Assembly: GCA_011620705.1 (NCBI GenBank)
Contig: WOYR01000201.1
Coordinates: 8,766-36,864, forward strand
Length of the DNA: 28,099 nt
Origin: Microbacteriaceae bacterium
GTDB lineage: Bacteria; Actinomycetota; Actinomycetes; Actinomycetales; Microbacteriaceae
Direction of reading: 5' to 3'
Shown here: piece after piece, positions 7,085 through 14,547 of the stretch
Layout: the number at the start of each line of letters is the position of its first letter
Numbering within the stretch: position 1 is the first letter of the stretch
Made by a program: the position numbers and the translations under genes
The notes under the pieces: model-generated
What the model saw: the letters and a program-made list of their open reading frames with translations, nothing else
Databases searched by the model: none
Told to the model about the DNA's origin: nothing

Positions 7085-8461
7085 TCACCGAGCCCCGATG
7101 GCCCGAGCCGTCGACGCCCACAGTTCGGGGAACTGGGGCAGGGTCTTCGCGGTCGCGCCGATGTCGTCGATCTCGATGCCGGGCACCGCGAGTCCGATGA
7201 TCGCGCCGGCGGTCGCCATCCTGTGGTCCTCGTAGCTGTGCCAGAGTCCGCCGTGCAGAGCACGGGGCCGCACGATGAGCCCGTCCTCCGTCTCGGCGAT
7301 GTCGCCGCCCAGTGCCGTGATCTCGGCGGTGAGGGCCGCCAGCCGATCCGTCTCATGACCGCGCAGGTGTCCGATGCCGGTGATCCTGCTCGGCGAATCG
7401 GCGAGCGCGGCGAGCGCGGTGATCGATGGGGCGAGTTCGCCGGCCGCAGACAGGTCGAGGTCGACGCCGGGGATGCGGCCCCCGCCCCGGATGCCGATGC
7501 CCCCGTCGACGAGCAGCGCTCCGTCATGGCGGCGCACCGAGGCGCCGAACAGCGGAAGCAGGGCGGCGAGCTCTGCTCCCAGCTGCGTGGTGCTCTCCGG
7601 CCAGTCGTCGACGGCGACGGTGCCCCCCGCGACGATCGCCGCGAGCAGGAAGGGGGCGGCGTTGGACAGGTCGGGCTCGATGCGGACCTCCCGGCCCGCG
7701 ATCGCGCCATGCCGCACCGCCCAGACCCCGGGCTCCGGTGACGCCACATCGACCCCGCGCGCCCTCAGGCAGGCGATCGTCATCTCGATGTGCGGAAGGC
7801 TCGGCAGGCGTTCGCCGGCATGGCGAAGGGTCAGGCCGTCGTCGAAACGCGCGGCTGACAGGAGCAGTCCCGAGACGAACTGGCTCGATGCCGATGCGTC
7901 GATCTCGAGTTCGCCGCCCGCGACCGCGCCCGCGCCCCAGATGCCGAACGGCAGGGTGCCTCTGCCGTCATCCGAGACGTCGACCCCGAGCTCGCGCAGA
8001 GCAGTGATCATGGTGCGCATCGGGCGGCGGCGGGCGCCCGGGTCGCCGTCGAATTCGACCGGCCCGATGGCGAGGGCGGCCACCGGGGGGATGAAGCGCA
8101 TGACGGTGCCGGCGAGACCGCAGTCGATGGGCCGTCCGCCTGTGAGCTCATGCGGCGTCACCAGCAGATCCGGGCCGAAGTCGCCGGATGCCGGCAGCTC
8201 GGCGATCTCGGTCCCGAGGGCGCGCAGCGCCTGCACCATGAGGCCGGTGTCCCGTGAATGCAGCGGGCGATGCAGCACCGATGGGCCGCCGGCCAGTGCG
8301 GAGAGCACCAGTTCGCGGTTGCTCAGGCTCTTCGAGCCGGGCAGGGTGAGCCGCGCGGACAGCGGCGCCTCCGCGACCGGGGCGGGCCACGTCGCGACGG
8401 CCACCTCGGTCGGCAGCAGATTGCCGAACTCGTCGCGGGTGGAATACCTCTGCAGTGCCAT
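7085..8461 (-). CDS. aroA: 3-phosphoshikimate 1-carboxyvinyltransferase (EPSP synthase)
   Basis: A 458-residue EPSP synthase that joins phosphoenolpyruvate to shikimate-3-phosphate in the shikimate pathway. Signature segments are LPGSKSLSNRE with the phosphate-binding Lys44, CGLAGTVMRF, DGDPGARRRPM, the second-domain IEPDLSNAAPFLLAA, and SYEDHRMATAGAI near the C terminus. The length is typical. The start RYSTRDEF fits actinobacterial AroA N termini. No Shine-Dalgarno sequence is present before the ATG; instead TACTGT lies 9 nt upstream on the minus strand, suggesting a nearly leaderless mRNA. Its first 21 bp overlap the divergent SigH-type promoter, so stress-induced sigH transcription may interfere with aroA initiation. 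Confidence 0.96.
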   Translation of the reverse strand: MALQRYSTRDEFGNLLPTEVAVATWPAPVAEAPLSARLTLPGSKSLSNRELVLSALAGGPSVLHRPLHSRDTGLMVQALRALGTEIAELPASGDFGPDLLVTPHELTGGRPIDCGLAGTVMRFIPPVAALAIGPVEFDGDPGARRRPMRTMITALRELGVDVSDDGRGTLPFGIWGAGAVAGGELEIDASASSQFVSGLLLSAARFDDGLTLRHAGERLPSLPHIEMTIACLRARGVDVASPEPGVWAVRHGAIAGREVRIEPDLSNAAPFLLAAIVAGGTVAVDDWPESTTQLGAELAALLPLFGASVRRHDGALLVDGGIGIRGGGRIPGVDLDLSAAGELAPSITALAALADSPSRITGIGHLRGHETDRLAALTAEITALGGDIAETEDGLIVRPRALHGGLWHSYEDHRMATAGAIIGLAVPGIEIDDIGATAKTLPQFPELWASTARAIGAR

Positions 8462-8466
8462 CGGTT
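8441..8466 (+). promoter_or_regulatory. SigH/SigR-type autoregulatory promoter of sigH
   Basis: GGAATA (8441-8446), N16, GGTT (8463-8466). This matches the published mycobacterial SigH consensus GGAAYA-N16/17-SGTT and the Streptomyces SigR consensus GGAAT-N18-GTT exactly in bases and spacing. It points towards sigH and lies inside the first codons of the divergent aroA. Expected transcription start is about 8472-8476, upstream of an in-frame ATG at 8533 that has a good ribosome binding site. Confidence 0.88.
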
Positions 8467-8470
8467 GTCC

Positions 8471-8476
8471 ACAGTA
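8471..8476 (-). promoter_or_regulatory. Probable -10 box of aroA
   Basis: TACTGT on the minus strand lies 9 nt before the aroA ATG, with no Shine-Dalgarno sequence between. It sits at about the expected start point of the opposing SigH promoter, so the two promoters cannot easily fire together. Confidence 0.45.
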
Positions 8477-8602
8477 CCGGCCCCGGGATCGCGGGGCACG
8501 GACGACAGCGTGAGACGATAGAAGGGGTGCGGATGACGGCGTCCGTCCTCGAGCGGCCGCACCAGCGGCTGACGCAGCCGTGGGTGCTCACCCGCCCCGA
8601 AC

Positions 8603-8608
8603 TAGACT
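8603..8608 (+). promoter_or_regulatory. Leaderless-type -10 box for the short form of sigH
   Basis: TAGACT lies 8 nt before the ATG at 8617 and no Shine-Dalgarno sequence precedes that ATG. This fits a constitutive leaderless transcript starting at or near 8617. The -35 region is not recognisable. Confidence 0.55.
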
Positions 8609-8616
8609 CGTCCCCG

Positions 8617-9327
8617 ATGAACGACGACACGCCCGTGGACGAGAACACACCGGACGACCGGGCCGAGCTCGAAACCGAGCTCGACGCGATCGACTCGGAG
8701 GACATCCGGCGCGGAGCCAGGCGATCGCAGCTGCCGCCCGCGGAGTTGCGCCGCCTGTTCGAGGAGCAGGCCATCCCGTTCATGGACCAGCTCTATGCGG
8801 CCGCCATGCGCATGACCCGCAATCCGGCGGATGCGGGCGACCTGGTTCAGGAGAGCTACGCCAAGGCCTATGCCGCCTTCGCCCAGTTCCAGCAGGGGAC
8901 CAATCTGAAGGCCTGGCTGTACCGCATCCTGACCAACACCTTCATCAACGGGTACCGCAAGAACCAGCGCAATCCGTACCAGAACACGATCGACGACCTC
9001 GAGGACTGGCAGCTCGGCTCGGCCGAGTCGCTGACGCAGGGGCGCTCGACGCGCTCCGCCGAGGCCGAGGCGATCGACCATCTTCCTGACAGCGATGTCA
9101 AGGAAGCCCTGCAGTCGATCCCGGAGGATTTCCGGCTGGCTGTGTACCTCGCCGATGTCGAAGGCTTCGCCTACCAGGAGATCGCCGACATCATGAAGAC
9201 CCCCGTCGGCACTGTGATGAGCCGACTCCACCGCGGGCGCCGCCTTCTGCGCGGCCTGCTCGCCGACTACGCCCGCGAGCGCGGATTCGCCGTCGCGGAC
9301 ACCGCACCTCCCAGGAGCACGACATGA
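8617..9327 (+). CDS. sigH: ECF sigma factor SigH/SigR (thiol-oxidative and heat stress), possible longer isoform from 8533
   Basis: A 236-residue group IV sigma factor closely resembling mycobacterial SigH and Streptomyces SigR, which direct RNA polymerase to thioredoxin, chaperone and protease promoters under disulfide stress. Region 2 includes AMRMTRNPADAGDLVQESYAK then LKAWLYRILTNTFINGYRK. Region 4 includes LPDSDVKEALQSIPEDFR, ADVEGFAYQEIADIM and GTVMSRLHRGRRLLRGLL. The next gene, overlapping by ATGA, is its zinc anti-sigma factor. Two starts are plausible. ATG 8617 has a -10 box 8 nt upstream and no ribosome binding site. In-frame ATG 8533 adds 28 residues, is preceded by GAAGGGG at a 5-nt gap, and lies inside the transcript expected from the SigH promoter at 8441-8466. 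This resembles SigR and SigR' of Streptomyces. Confidence 0.95.
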   Translation: MNDDTPVDENTPDDRAELETELDAIDSEDIRRGARRSQLPPAELRRLFEEQAIPFMDQLYAAAMRMTRNPADAGDLVQESYAKAYAAFAQFQQGTNLKAWLYRILTNTFINGYRKNQRNPYQNTIDDLEDWQLGSAESLTQGRSTRSAEAEAIDHLPDSDVKEALQSIPEDFRLAVYLADVEGFAYQEIADIMKTPVGTVMSRLHRGRRLLRGLLADYARERGFAVADTAPPRSTT

Positions 9328-9554
9328 CCGATTGCGGCTGCGATAAAGCCAAGGCGGAACTCGAGGAGTACCTGCATCGCGAACTCAGTGACGAGGACTT
9401 CCGCGATGTCACCGATCACCTCGCGAATTGCGAGGACTGCACAGGCGAGCATCTCGTCGGCCTGACGATGACCGTGAAGATGCAGACGGCGTGCCAGGAG
9501 AAGGCCCCGGACGAGCTGCGCTCCGCGATCCTCGCGCAGCTGACCGAGGCATAG
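9324..9554 (+). CDS. rshA: Zinc-binding redox anti-sigma factor (RshA/RsrA type)
   Basis: A 76-residue ZAS-family anti-sigma factor that binds SigH in reducing conditions and releases it when its cysteines form a disulfide. The core HxxxCxxC motif is His32, Cys36, Cys39 (HLANCEDC); further cysteines are Cys4 and Cys6 near the N terminus and Cys57. The N-terminal Cys is the usual third redox partner. The ATG overlaps the sigH stop as ATGA, giving translational coupling and near-equal amounts of sigma and anti-sigma, as expected for this pair. Confidence 0.93.
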   Translation: MTDCGCDKAKAELEEYLHRELSDEDFRDVTDHLANCEDCTGEHLVGLTMTVKMQTACQEKAPDELRSAILAQLTEA

Positions 9555-9568
9555 CCGGGTCCCCGGCT
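9553..9568. terminator. Candidate hairpin terminator between convergent rshA and peroxiredoxin genes
   Basis: AGCCGG (9553-9558), loop GTCC, CCGGCT (9563-9568). The stem starts within the rshA stop codon and is 11 bp from the stop of the convergent gene. No T-run follows. Confidence 0.35.
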
Positions 9569-9578
9569 CTGCGCCGGG

Positions 9579-10028
9579 CTACAGCGCGTCGATGGCGGCG
9601 GATACCTCGGCGGGCTGATGGCTCGCGCCCGGATTCGTGGAGGCGTGGGCATAGCGCACGACGCCGTCGCGGTCGAAGAGCACGCCGCCGGACTGCTGGA
9701 TGGCGCCGAACACCTTCCTCATCAGGCCGACCTCCTCGTGCGCGGTCCCGCCGGTGCCCACGACCACCGGGAACGGGACGTGCTTCCTGTCGCGCCACGC
9801 GGCGGCCTCCTCGACCGTCGCCGGAACGGCGACGACGACCTGGACGCCCTTCGACTCGAAGTCGGCGGCCTTCCTGGCCATGTTCTGCACATGGGCGTTG
9901 CACTGGGCGCAGGAGAGCGCTCGCATGAAGTACAGGTACACCGGCCCCGGGAAGTCGGACAGCGACACCGGCGCGCCCGAGGAATCGACGAGGGAGAGCT
10001 GGGGGGTGGTGCCGGCTTCGACGAGCAT
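9579..10028 (-). CDS. Peroxiredoxin-like thioredoxin-fold protein (AhpC/TSA family)
   Basis: A 149-residue cytosolic protein with the AhpC/TSA/redoxin layout: an N-terminal beta hairpin (LSLVDSSGAPVSLSDFPG), YLYFMR, then the CxxC centre Cys40-Ala-Gln-Cys43 at the start of the active helix, and a later VLFDRDGVVRYAH strand. It probably reduces peroxides or acts as a thiol oxidoreductase; the reductant and exact subgroup cannot be named. A strong ribosome binding site (GGAGG, 5 nt before the ATG) supports the start. It is divergent from a MarR regulator with a palindrome between them, and close to sigH-rshA, which fits an oxidative-stress role. Confidence 0.8.
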   Translation of the reverse strand: MLVEAGTTPQLSLVDSSGAPVSLSDFPGPVYLYFMRALSCAQCNAHVQNMARKAADFESKGVQVVVAVPATVEEAAAWRDRKHVPFPVVVGTGGTAHEEVGLMRKVFGAIQQSGGVLFDRDGVVRYAHASTNPGASHQPAEVSAAIDAL

Positions 10029-10076
10029 GGGATCCTCCGGATTCTGGCCTGGTTCGGCCGATTGTTCAGGCTGATT

Positions 10077-10099
10077 GACAGACAGTCTACCTGTCTATC
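10077..10099. promoter_or_regulatory. Palindromic operator between the peroxiredoxin and marR genes
   Basis: AGACAG (10080-10085), TCTAC, CTGTCT (10091-10096), extended by GA and TC flanks with one mismatch each side. It overlaps a TTGACA (10075-10080) pointing towards marR and TAGACT on the minus strand, a possible -10 for the peroxiredoxin gene. A MarR dimer bound here could repress both genes. Confidence 0.6.
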
Positions 10100-10106
10100 G
10101 GGTCGC

Positions 10107-10112
10107 TAACCT
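10107..10112 (+). promoter_or_regulatory. Possible leaderless-type -10 box of the marR gene
   Basis: TAACCT (TANNNT) lies 6 nt before the marR ATG. The intervening GGGAAG could alternatively act as a very close ribosome binding site, so leaderless initiation is only one reading. Confidence 0.35.
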
Positions 10113-10118
10113 GGGAAG

Positions 10119-10571
10119 ATGACCGATTCACTGCCGTCCATGTCGTTGGCGATGCTCGCCGCCCGGATGTGGCGGCTCTCGGAGGCCGACTTCCTCGCAC
10201 GGCTGAACGAGTCGGGGCATCCCGAGTTGCGGATGCGGCATCCCCTCGTGCTGCAAGCACTCGAGCCCGACGGCGCCAGGGCGCGCACCATCGCCGATCG
10301 TCTGGGCGTCAGCCAGCAGGCGGTGGCCGAGCTCATCGACGACTTGGGGCGCCGCGGCTACCTGGAGCGCCTCCCCGACCCGACCGACCGGCGCGCGCGG
10401 CTGGTGGTGCTCACCTCGAAGGGGAGTTCGGTGCTCCGGGAGGCGGAGGCGATCATCGAGCAGATGGAGCAGGAGTACGCGCAGCGCGTCGGGCTCGAGG
10501 ACTACCGGACGGCCCGCCGTGTGATGGCGAGGTTGATCGAACAGCTCGGCGGCGCCGACGGGATCGGCTGA
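10119..10571 (+). CDS. MarR-family winged-helix transcriptional regulator
   Basis: A 150-residue MarR-type repressor. A helical dimerisation N terminus precedes the winged helix at about 45-105: ARARTIADRLGVSQQAVAELIDDL is the HTH, followed by GYLERLPDPTDRRARLVVLTSKG, the classic beta-wing. The C-terminal helices complete the dimer interface. There is no cysteine anywhere in the protein, so a thiol-switch (OhrR/MgrA) mechanism is excluded and a small-molecule ligand is more likely. The divergent neighbour is a peroxiredoxin-like gene and a palindrome lies between, so that gene and marR itself are the likely targets. Confidence 0.88.
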   Translation: MTDSLPSMSLAMLAARMWRLSEADFLARLNESGHPELRMRHPLVLQALEPDGARARTIADRLGVSQQAVAELIDDLGRRGYLERLPDPTDRRARLVVLTSKGSSVLREAEAIIEQMEQEYAQRVGLEDYRTARRVMARLIEQLGGADGIG

Positions 10572-10577
10572 CCGCCG

Positions 10578-10597
10578 CCGGCGTGGTCTCGTGCCGG
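10578..10597. terminator. Weak candidate hairpin between convergent marR and kgd
   Basis: CCGGC (10578-10582) and GCCGG (10593-10597) around a 10-nt loop, in the 45-bp convergent gap. The stem is short and has no T-run; it is the best structure seen there. Confidence 0.25.
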
Positions 10598-10616
10598 GCC
10601 GGAGGCAGCCGTCGGG

Positions 10617-13600
10617 CTAGAGCGCGAGCGCCTTCTCGATCAGCTCCGCCTGCTCGGTGGCGCTGCGCTTGCTGGAGCCGGATGCCGCGGCGGCGGACGC
10701 CGGACGGGACACCACCGAGACGGTGCGGCCCTCGAGGTGCTTGACCACCTCGAGCGTGAAGTACGGCCACGCACCCTGGTTCTCGGGCTCATCCTGGACC
10801 CACACGAGCTGGGCGTTCGGGTAGCGGCGCAGCGCGGCGTTCAGCTCCTCCACCGGCGTCGGCGCGAGTTGCTCCAGGCGCACCAGGGCGATCGACTGCC
10901 CGGTGCCGCGCTTCTCCAGCTCCGTCAGCAGGTCGTAGTGCAGCTTGCCGGAGTGCAGCAGCACTCGCTGCACGGTGCTCGGGTCGGTGATGCGCGCGTC
11001 GTCGATCACCGGCTCGAACCTGCCGTTCGTGAAATCGGCGACGGCGCTGGTCGCGCTCTTCAGGCGCAGCATCGACTTCGGTGTGAGGACGACGAGCGGC
11101 CGGCGCGGACGGGCGTAGGCCTGGCGGCGCAGCAGGTGGAAGTAGGAGGCTGGGGTCGAGGGGCGCGCGATCGTCATGTTGTTCTGCGCCGCGAGCTGCA
11201 GGTGGCGCTCCAACCGCGCCGATGAGTGATCGGGGCCCTGGCCCTCGTTGCCGTGCGGGAGCAGCAGCACCAGCGAGGAGCGCTGGCCCCATTTCTGCTC
11301 GCCGGAGGCGACGAAGGTGTCGATGATGGTCTGGGCGCCGTCGGCGAAGTCGCCGTACTGGGCCTCCCAGAGCACCAGGGCGTCCGCGCGCTCCACCGAG
11401 TAGCCGTATTCGAAGCCCATCGCGGCGTACTCGCTGAGCAGGGAGTCGTAGATCCAGAACCGGGCCTGGCGCTCCGACAGGTTGCCAAGCGGTATCCACT
11501 CCTGCCCGTTCTGACGGTCGTGCAGCACCGCGTGGCGCTGCACGAAGGTGCCGCGGCGCGAGTCCTGGCCGGCGAAGCGCACCGGGGTTCCCTCGATCAG
11601 CACGGACCCCAGGGCGAGCAGCTCGGCGAAAGCCCAGTCGATGCTGCCGTTCCGGCTCATGTCGTAGCGCTTCTGCAGCAACTGCTTGAGCTTCGGATGC
11701 ACCGTGAAACCCTCCGGCGGGTTGTTGAAGGCGTCGCCGATCAGTTGCACCGTCTGCTCGCTGACGGCCGTCGTCGACGGCTCGCCCCCGGACTCGTCGC
11801 GCTGAGATTCCGGCCACTCCAGATCGGCGCCCGGCTGCCGACCGCCCGGGATCACCGGGATCGTGCCGGTCTGCGCGGCGTGGGTCTCAGCGAAGGCGCG
11901 CTCCAGGCGGTCCTGGAAGTCCTTGTGCGCCTGGTCCGCCTCCTCCTGGGTGATATCGCCGCGTCCGATCAGCGCCTCCATGTACAGGGTGCGGGTGCTG
12001 CGCTTCGCCTCGATCAGGTTGTACATCAGAGGCTGCGTCATCGAGGGGTCGTCGCCCTCGTTGTGACCGCGCCGGCGGTAGCAGATGAGGTCGACGACGA
12101 CATCGCGATGGAACGTCTGGCGGTACTCCAGTGCGAGTTCGGCGACGCGCACCACCGCCTCGGGGTCGTCGCCGTTCACGTGGAAGATCGGCGCCTGCAC
12201 GACCTTGGCGACGTCCGTGGAATAGACCGAGCTGCGGCCGTCGGAGGGCTGCGTGGTGAAGCCCACCTGGTTGTTGATGTTGATGTGAATGGTGCCGCCG
12301 GTGCGGTACGCGCGCAGCAGCGACATCTGGAAGACCTCGTAGACGATGCCCTGCCCGGCCATGGCGGCGTCGCCGTGGACCATCAGCGGCAGGGTCGTGT
12401 AGCTGCCGATCGGCATCCGGTCCTGCTTGGCGCGGACGATGCCCTCCATCACGCCGTCGACCGTCTCGAGGTGCGAGGGGTTGGCCGCGATGGAGACGGC
12501 GATCTCGCTGCCGTCGGCCGCGGTGAAGGTGCCTTCGGTGCCGAGGTGGTACTTGACGTCGCCGGATCCCTGCACGGCGCGCGGGTCCTGCGTCCCCTCG
12601 AACTCGCGGAAGATCTGGCCGTAGGTCTTGCCCGCGATGTTGGCGAGGGTGTTCAGGCGGCCGCGGTGCGCCATTCCGATCACCGCCTCGTCGAGGCCGG
12701 CGGCGGCGGCGCCCTGCAGCACCGCGTCGAGCAGCGCGATGTAGGACTCGCCGCCCTCGAGGCTGAAACGCTTCTGGCCGACGTACTTGGTCTGCAGGAA
12801 GGTCTCGAAGGCCTCGGCCTCGTTGAGCTTGCCCAGGATGCGCAGCTGCTCCTCCTTGGTGGGCTTCTCCCACTTGCGCTCGAGGCGCTCCTGGAACCAC
12901 TTGCGCTGTGCCGGATCCTGGATGTGCATGTACTCGACGCCGATGGTGCGGCAGTAGGCATCCCGGAGCACGCCGAGGACGTCGCGCAGCAGCATCGCGC
13001 GGCGGCCGGCGAAGCCCCCGACCACGAACTCGCGGTCCAGGTCCCAGAAGGTCAGGCCGTGGCTGGAGATCTCGAGGTCGGGATGGCTGCGCTGCATGTA
13101 CTCGAGCGGGTCGATGTCGGCCATGAGATGGCCGCGGACGCGGAAGGAGTTGATCAGCTCCTGCACGCGGGACGTCTTCGAGATGCGTTCGGAGAGGTCG
13201 ACGTTGATGTCCTCATCCCAGTGGATCGGCGTGTAGGGGATGCGGAGGGCGGCGAAGATCTCCTCGTAGAAGTCGTGCTTGCCGATCAGCAGCTCGTGGA
13301 TGATCTTGAGGAACTCGCCGGAGCCCGCACCCTGGATGACGCGGTGATCGTAGGTGCTGGTCAGCGTGATGGTCTTCCCGATGCCGAGCTCGGCGAGCGT
13401 CTTCCCGGCGGCGCCCTGGAAGGCGGCCGGGTATTCGAGCGCGCCGGCGCCGATGATGCATCCCGCTCCGCGCATGAGACGGGGGACCGAGTGCTCCGTG
13501 CCGATGCCGCCGGGGTTGGTGAGCGAGATCGTGGTGTCGGCGAAGTCGGCGGCGGTCAGCTTGTTGGCGCGGGCGCGGGCGACCACGTCCTCGTAGCCCG

Positions 13601-14387
13601 CGAGGAACTCGGCGAAAGCCATCGTGTCGGAGCGCTTGATGCTGGGCACCAGCAGTGATCGGGTGCCGTCGGGCTTGGGCAGATCGATCGCGATGCCCAG
13701 ATTGACGTGCGCGGGCGCCACCACCGAGGGCTTGCCATCGACCTCGGCGTAGAACACGTTCTGGCTCGGGAACATCTTGAGGGCGCGAACCATGGCCCAG
13801 CCGATGAGATGCGTGAACGACACCTTGCCGCCTCGGTCACGGCGCAGGTGGTTGTTGATGACGATGCGGTTGTCGATCATCAGCTTCGCCGGGATCGTGC
13901 GCACACTGGTCGCGGTCGGCACGCTGAGGCTCTGGTCCATATTGGCGGCGAGTGTCTTGCCGACGCCGCGCAAGGGCGTGACGACGTCCTCGGCGGGCGC
14001 CGCATCCTGGCCGCCGACGACCGGGATGCTCGACGTCTGCGGCGCCTCGGCCGGGATGGGCTGCGGCTTGGCGGGGGCGGAGGTGGTCCGGGCGACGGGC
14101 GCTGATCCGGTCGTGGTGGCCGGCTCGCTGGGCGCGGCCACCGCATCCGGAACCGCCTCCGCGACCACGGTATCCGCAGCCACCGCATCCGCGACCACGG
14201 GGATCGTGGTGGTGGGCGTCGGGTCGGCGACGGGGTGGTAGCTCTCCAGCACCGGCCACCAGCTCTTGTCGACCGAGTCCTTGTCGATGAGGTAGCGCTC
14301 GTACAACTCGTCGACGAGCCACTCGCTGGCGCCGAACTCGCCGGAGTTCGGGTCGTCGGCTGCGGTTCCGGTGATCGGGCTCGACAC
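10617..14387 (-). CDS. kgd: Multifunctional 2-oxoglutarate dehydrogenase E1 / acyltransferase fusion (Kgd/OdhA)
   Basis: A 1256-residue actinobacterial fusion feeding the TCA cycle from 2-oxoglutarate towards succinyl-CoA. The N-terminal segment (WLVDELYERYLIDKDSVDKSWW, about 23-44) is the FHA-protein (OdhI/GarA) docking type. An Ala/Pro/Thr linker (about 55-130) precedes an E2-like acyltransferase domain (about 130-360), ending TYDHRVIQGAGSGEF with the catalytic-type His. The E1 part then shows GMAHRGRLNTLANI, MVHGDAAMAGQGIVYE and RRRGHNEGDDPSMTQPLMY for thiamine diphosphate, and WVQDEPENQGAWPYF near the end. No lipoyl domain is present, as usual. GTG 14387 is chosen because upstream in-frame residues do not resemble the family. 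It is a single gene, convergent with marR and divergent from guaB1. Confidence 0.96.
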   Translation of the reverse strand: MSSPITGTAADDPNSGEFGASEWLVDELYERYLIDKDSVDKSWWPVLESYHPVADPTPTTTIPVVADAVAADTVVAEAVPDAVAAPSEPATTTGSAPVARTTSAPAKPQPIPAEAPQTSSIPVVGGQDAAPAEDVVTPLRGVGKTLAANMDQSLSVPTATSVRTIPAKLMIDNRIVINNHLRRDRGGKVSFTHLIGWAMVRALKMFPSQNVFYAEVDGKPSVVAPAHVNLGIAIDLPKPDGTRSLLVPSIKRSDTMAFAEFLAGYEDVVARARANKLTAADFADTTISLTNPGGIGTEHSVPRLMRGAGCIIGAGALEYPAAFQGAAGKTLAELGIGKTITLTSTYDHRVIQGAGSGEFLKIIHELLIGKHDFYEEIFAALRIPYTPIHWDEDINVDLSERISKTSRVQELINSFRVRGHLMADIDPLEYMQRSHPDLEISSHGLTFWDLDREFVVGGFAGRRAMLLRDVLGVLRDAYCRTIGVEYMHIQDPAQRKWFQERLERKWEKPTKEEQLRILGKLNEAEAFETFLQTKYVGQKRFSLEGGESYIALLDAVLQGAAAAGLDEAVIGMAHRGRLNTLANIAGKTYGQIFREFEGTQDPRAVQGSGDVKYHLGTEGTFTAADGSEIAVSIAANPSHLETVDGVMEGIVRAKQDRMPIGSYTTLPLMVHGDAAMAGQGIVYEVFQMSLLRAYRTGGTIHININNQVGFTTQPSDGRSSVYSTDVAKVVQAPIFHVNGDDPEAVVRVAELALEYRQTFHRDVVVDLICYRRRGHNEGDDPSMTQPLMYNLIEAKRSTRTLYMEALIGRGDITQEEADQAHKDFQDRLERAFAETHAAQTGTIPVIPGGRQPGADLEWPESQRDESGGEPSTTAVSEQTVQLIGDAFNNPPEGFTVHPKLKQLLQKRYDMSRNGSIDWAFAELLALGSVLIEGTPVRFAGQDSRRGTFVQRHAVLHDRQNGQEWIPLGNLSERQARFWIYDSLLSEYAAMGFEYGYSVERADALVLWEAQYGDFADGAQTIIDTFVASGEQKWGQRSSLVLLLPHGNEGQGPDHSSARLERHLQLAAQNNMTIARPSTPASYFHLLRRQAYARPRRPLVVLTPKSMLRLKSATSAVADFTNGRFEPVIDDARITDPSTVQRVLLHSGKLHYDLLTELEKRGTGQSIALVRLEQLAPTPVEELNAALRRYPNAQLVWVQDEPENQGAWPYFTLEVVKHLEGRTVSVVSRPASAAAASGSSKRSATEQAELIEKALAL

Positions 14388-14405
14388 GGCTTGACCGCCC
14401 ACTCT

Positions 14406-14421
14406 CAATATCTCGATGTTG
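14406..14421. promoter_or_regulatory. Quasi-palindrome in the kgd leader/promoter
   Basis: CAANATCNNGATNTTG symmetry, 19 nt upstream of the kgd GTG, overlapping a minus-strand TATTGA that could be part of a -10. It is a candidate operator only. The rest of the 160-bp kgd/guaB1 gap holds no ORF. Confidence 0.3.
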
Positions 14422-14535
14422 TGTGATCGGATGCGGCCTGCCGGCGGCCACACCGCCCCCCAGCTTAATCGCTCCCGGGCCGATCCGCCGTCCCCGGAGC
14501 GGGGTACGCGCCGGAATTACGATGCTTCTTGCCCC

Positions 14536-14541
14536 TACCGT
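14536..14541 (+). promoter_or_regulatory. Leaderless-type -10 box of guaB1
   Basis: TACCGT lies 6 nt before the guaB1 ATG and no Shine-Dalgarno sequence is present, which supports a leaderless transcript. Confidence 0.5.
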
Positions 14542-14547
14542 TGAGTC

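Noticed and set aside
8455..8535. ATG 8455 as the start of sigH
   Set aside because: It lies upstream of the expected transcription start of the SigH promoter (about 8472-8476) and inside aroA, so it would not be on the induced mRNA.
13335..13360. Gln in place of the catalytic Asp of the E2 motif (HRVIQG instead of HRxxDG) in Kgd
   Set aside because: As far as I recall this is a feature of the whole actinobacterial Kgd/OdhA family, not a lesion in this gene.
1215..13658. Very long open frames antisense to pckG, the ramB-like gene, hisN-rsgA-aroA and kgd
   Set aside because: They are shadows caused by high GC with C/G-rich third positions; their translations are rich in Arg, Ala and Gly without recognisable domains, while the opposite strand encodes intact known enzymes.
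14513..14542. GGAAT upstream and GTT near guaB1 as a second SigH promoter
   Set aside because: The spacing is 22 bp rather than 18-19, outside the known range.
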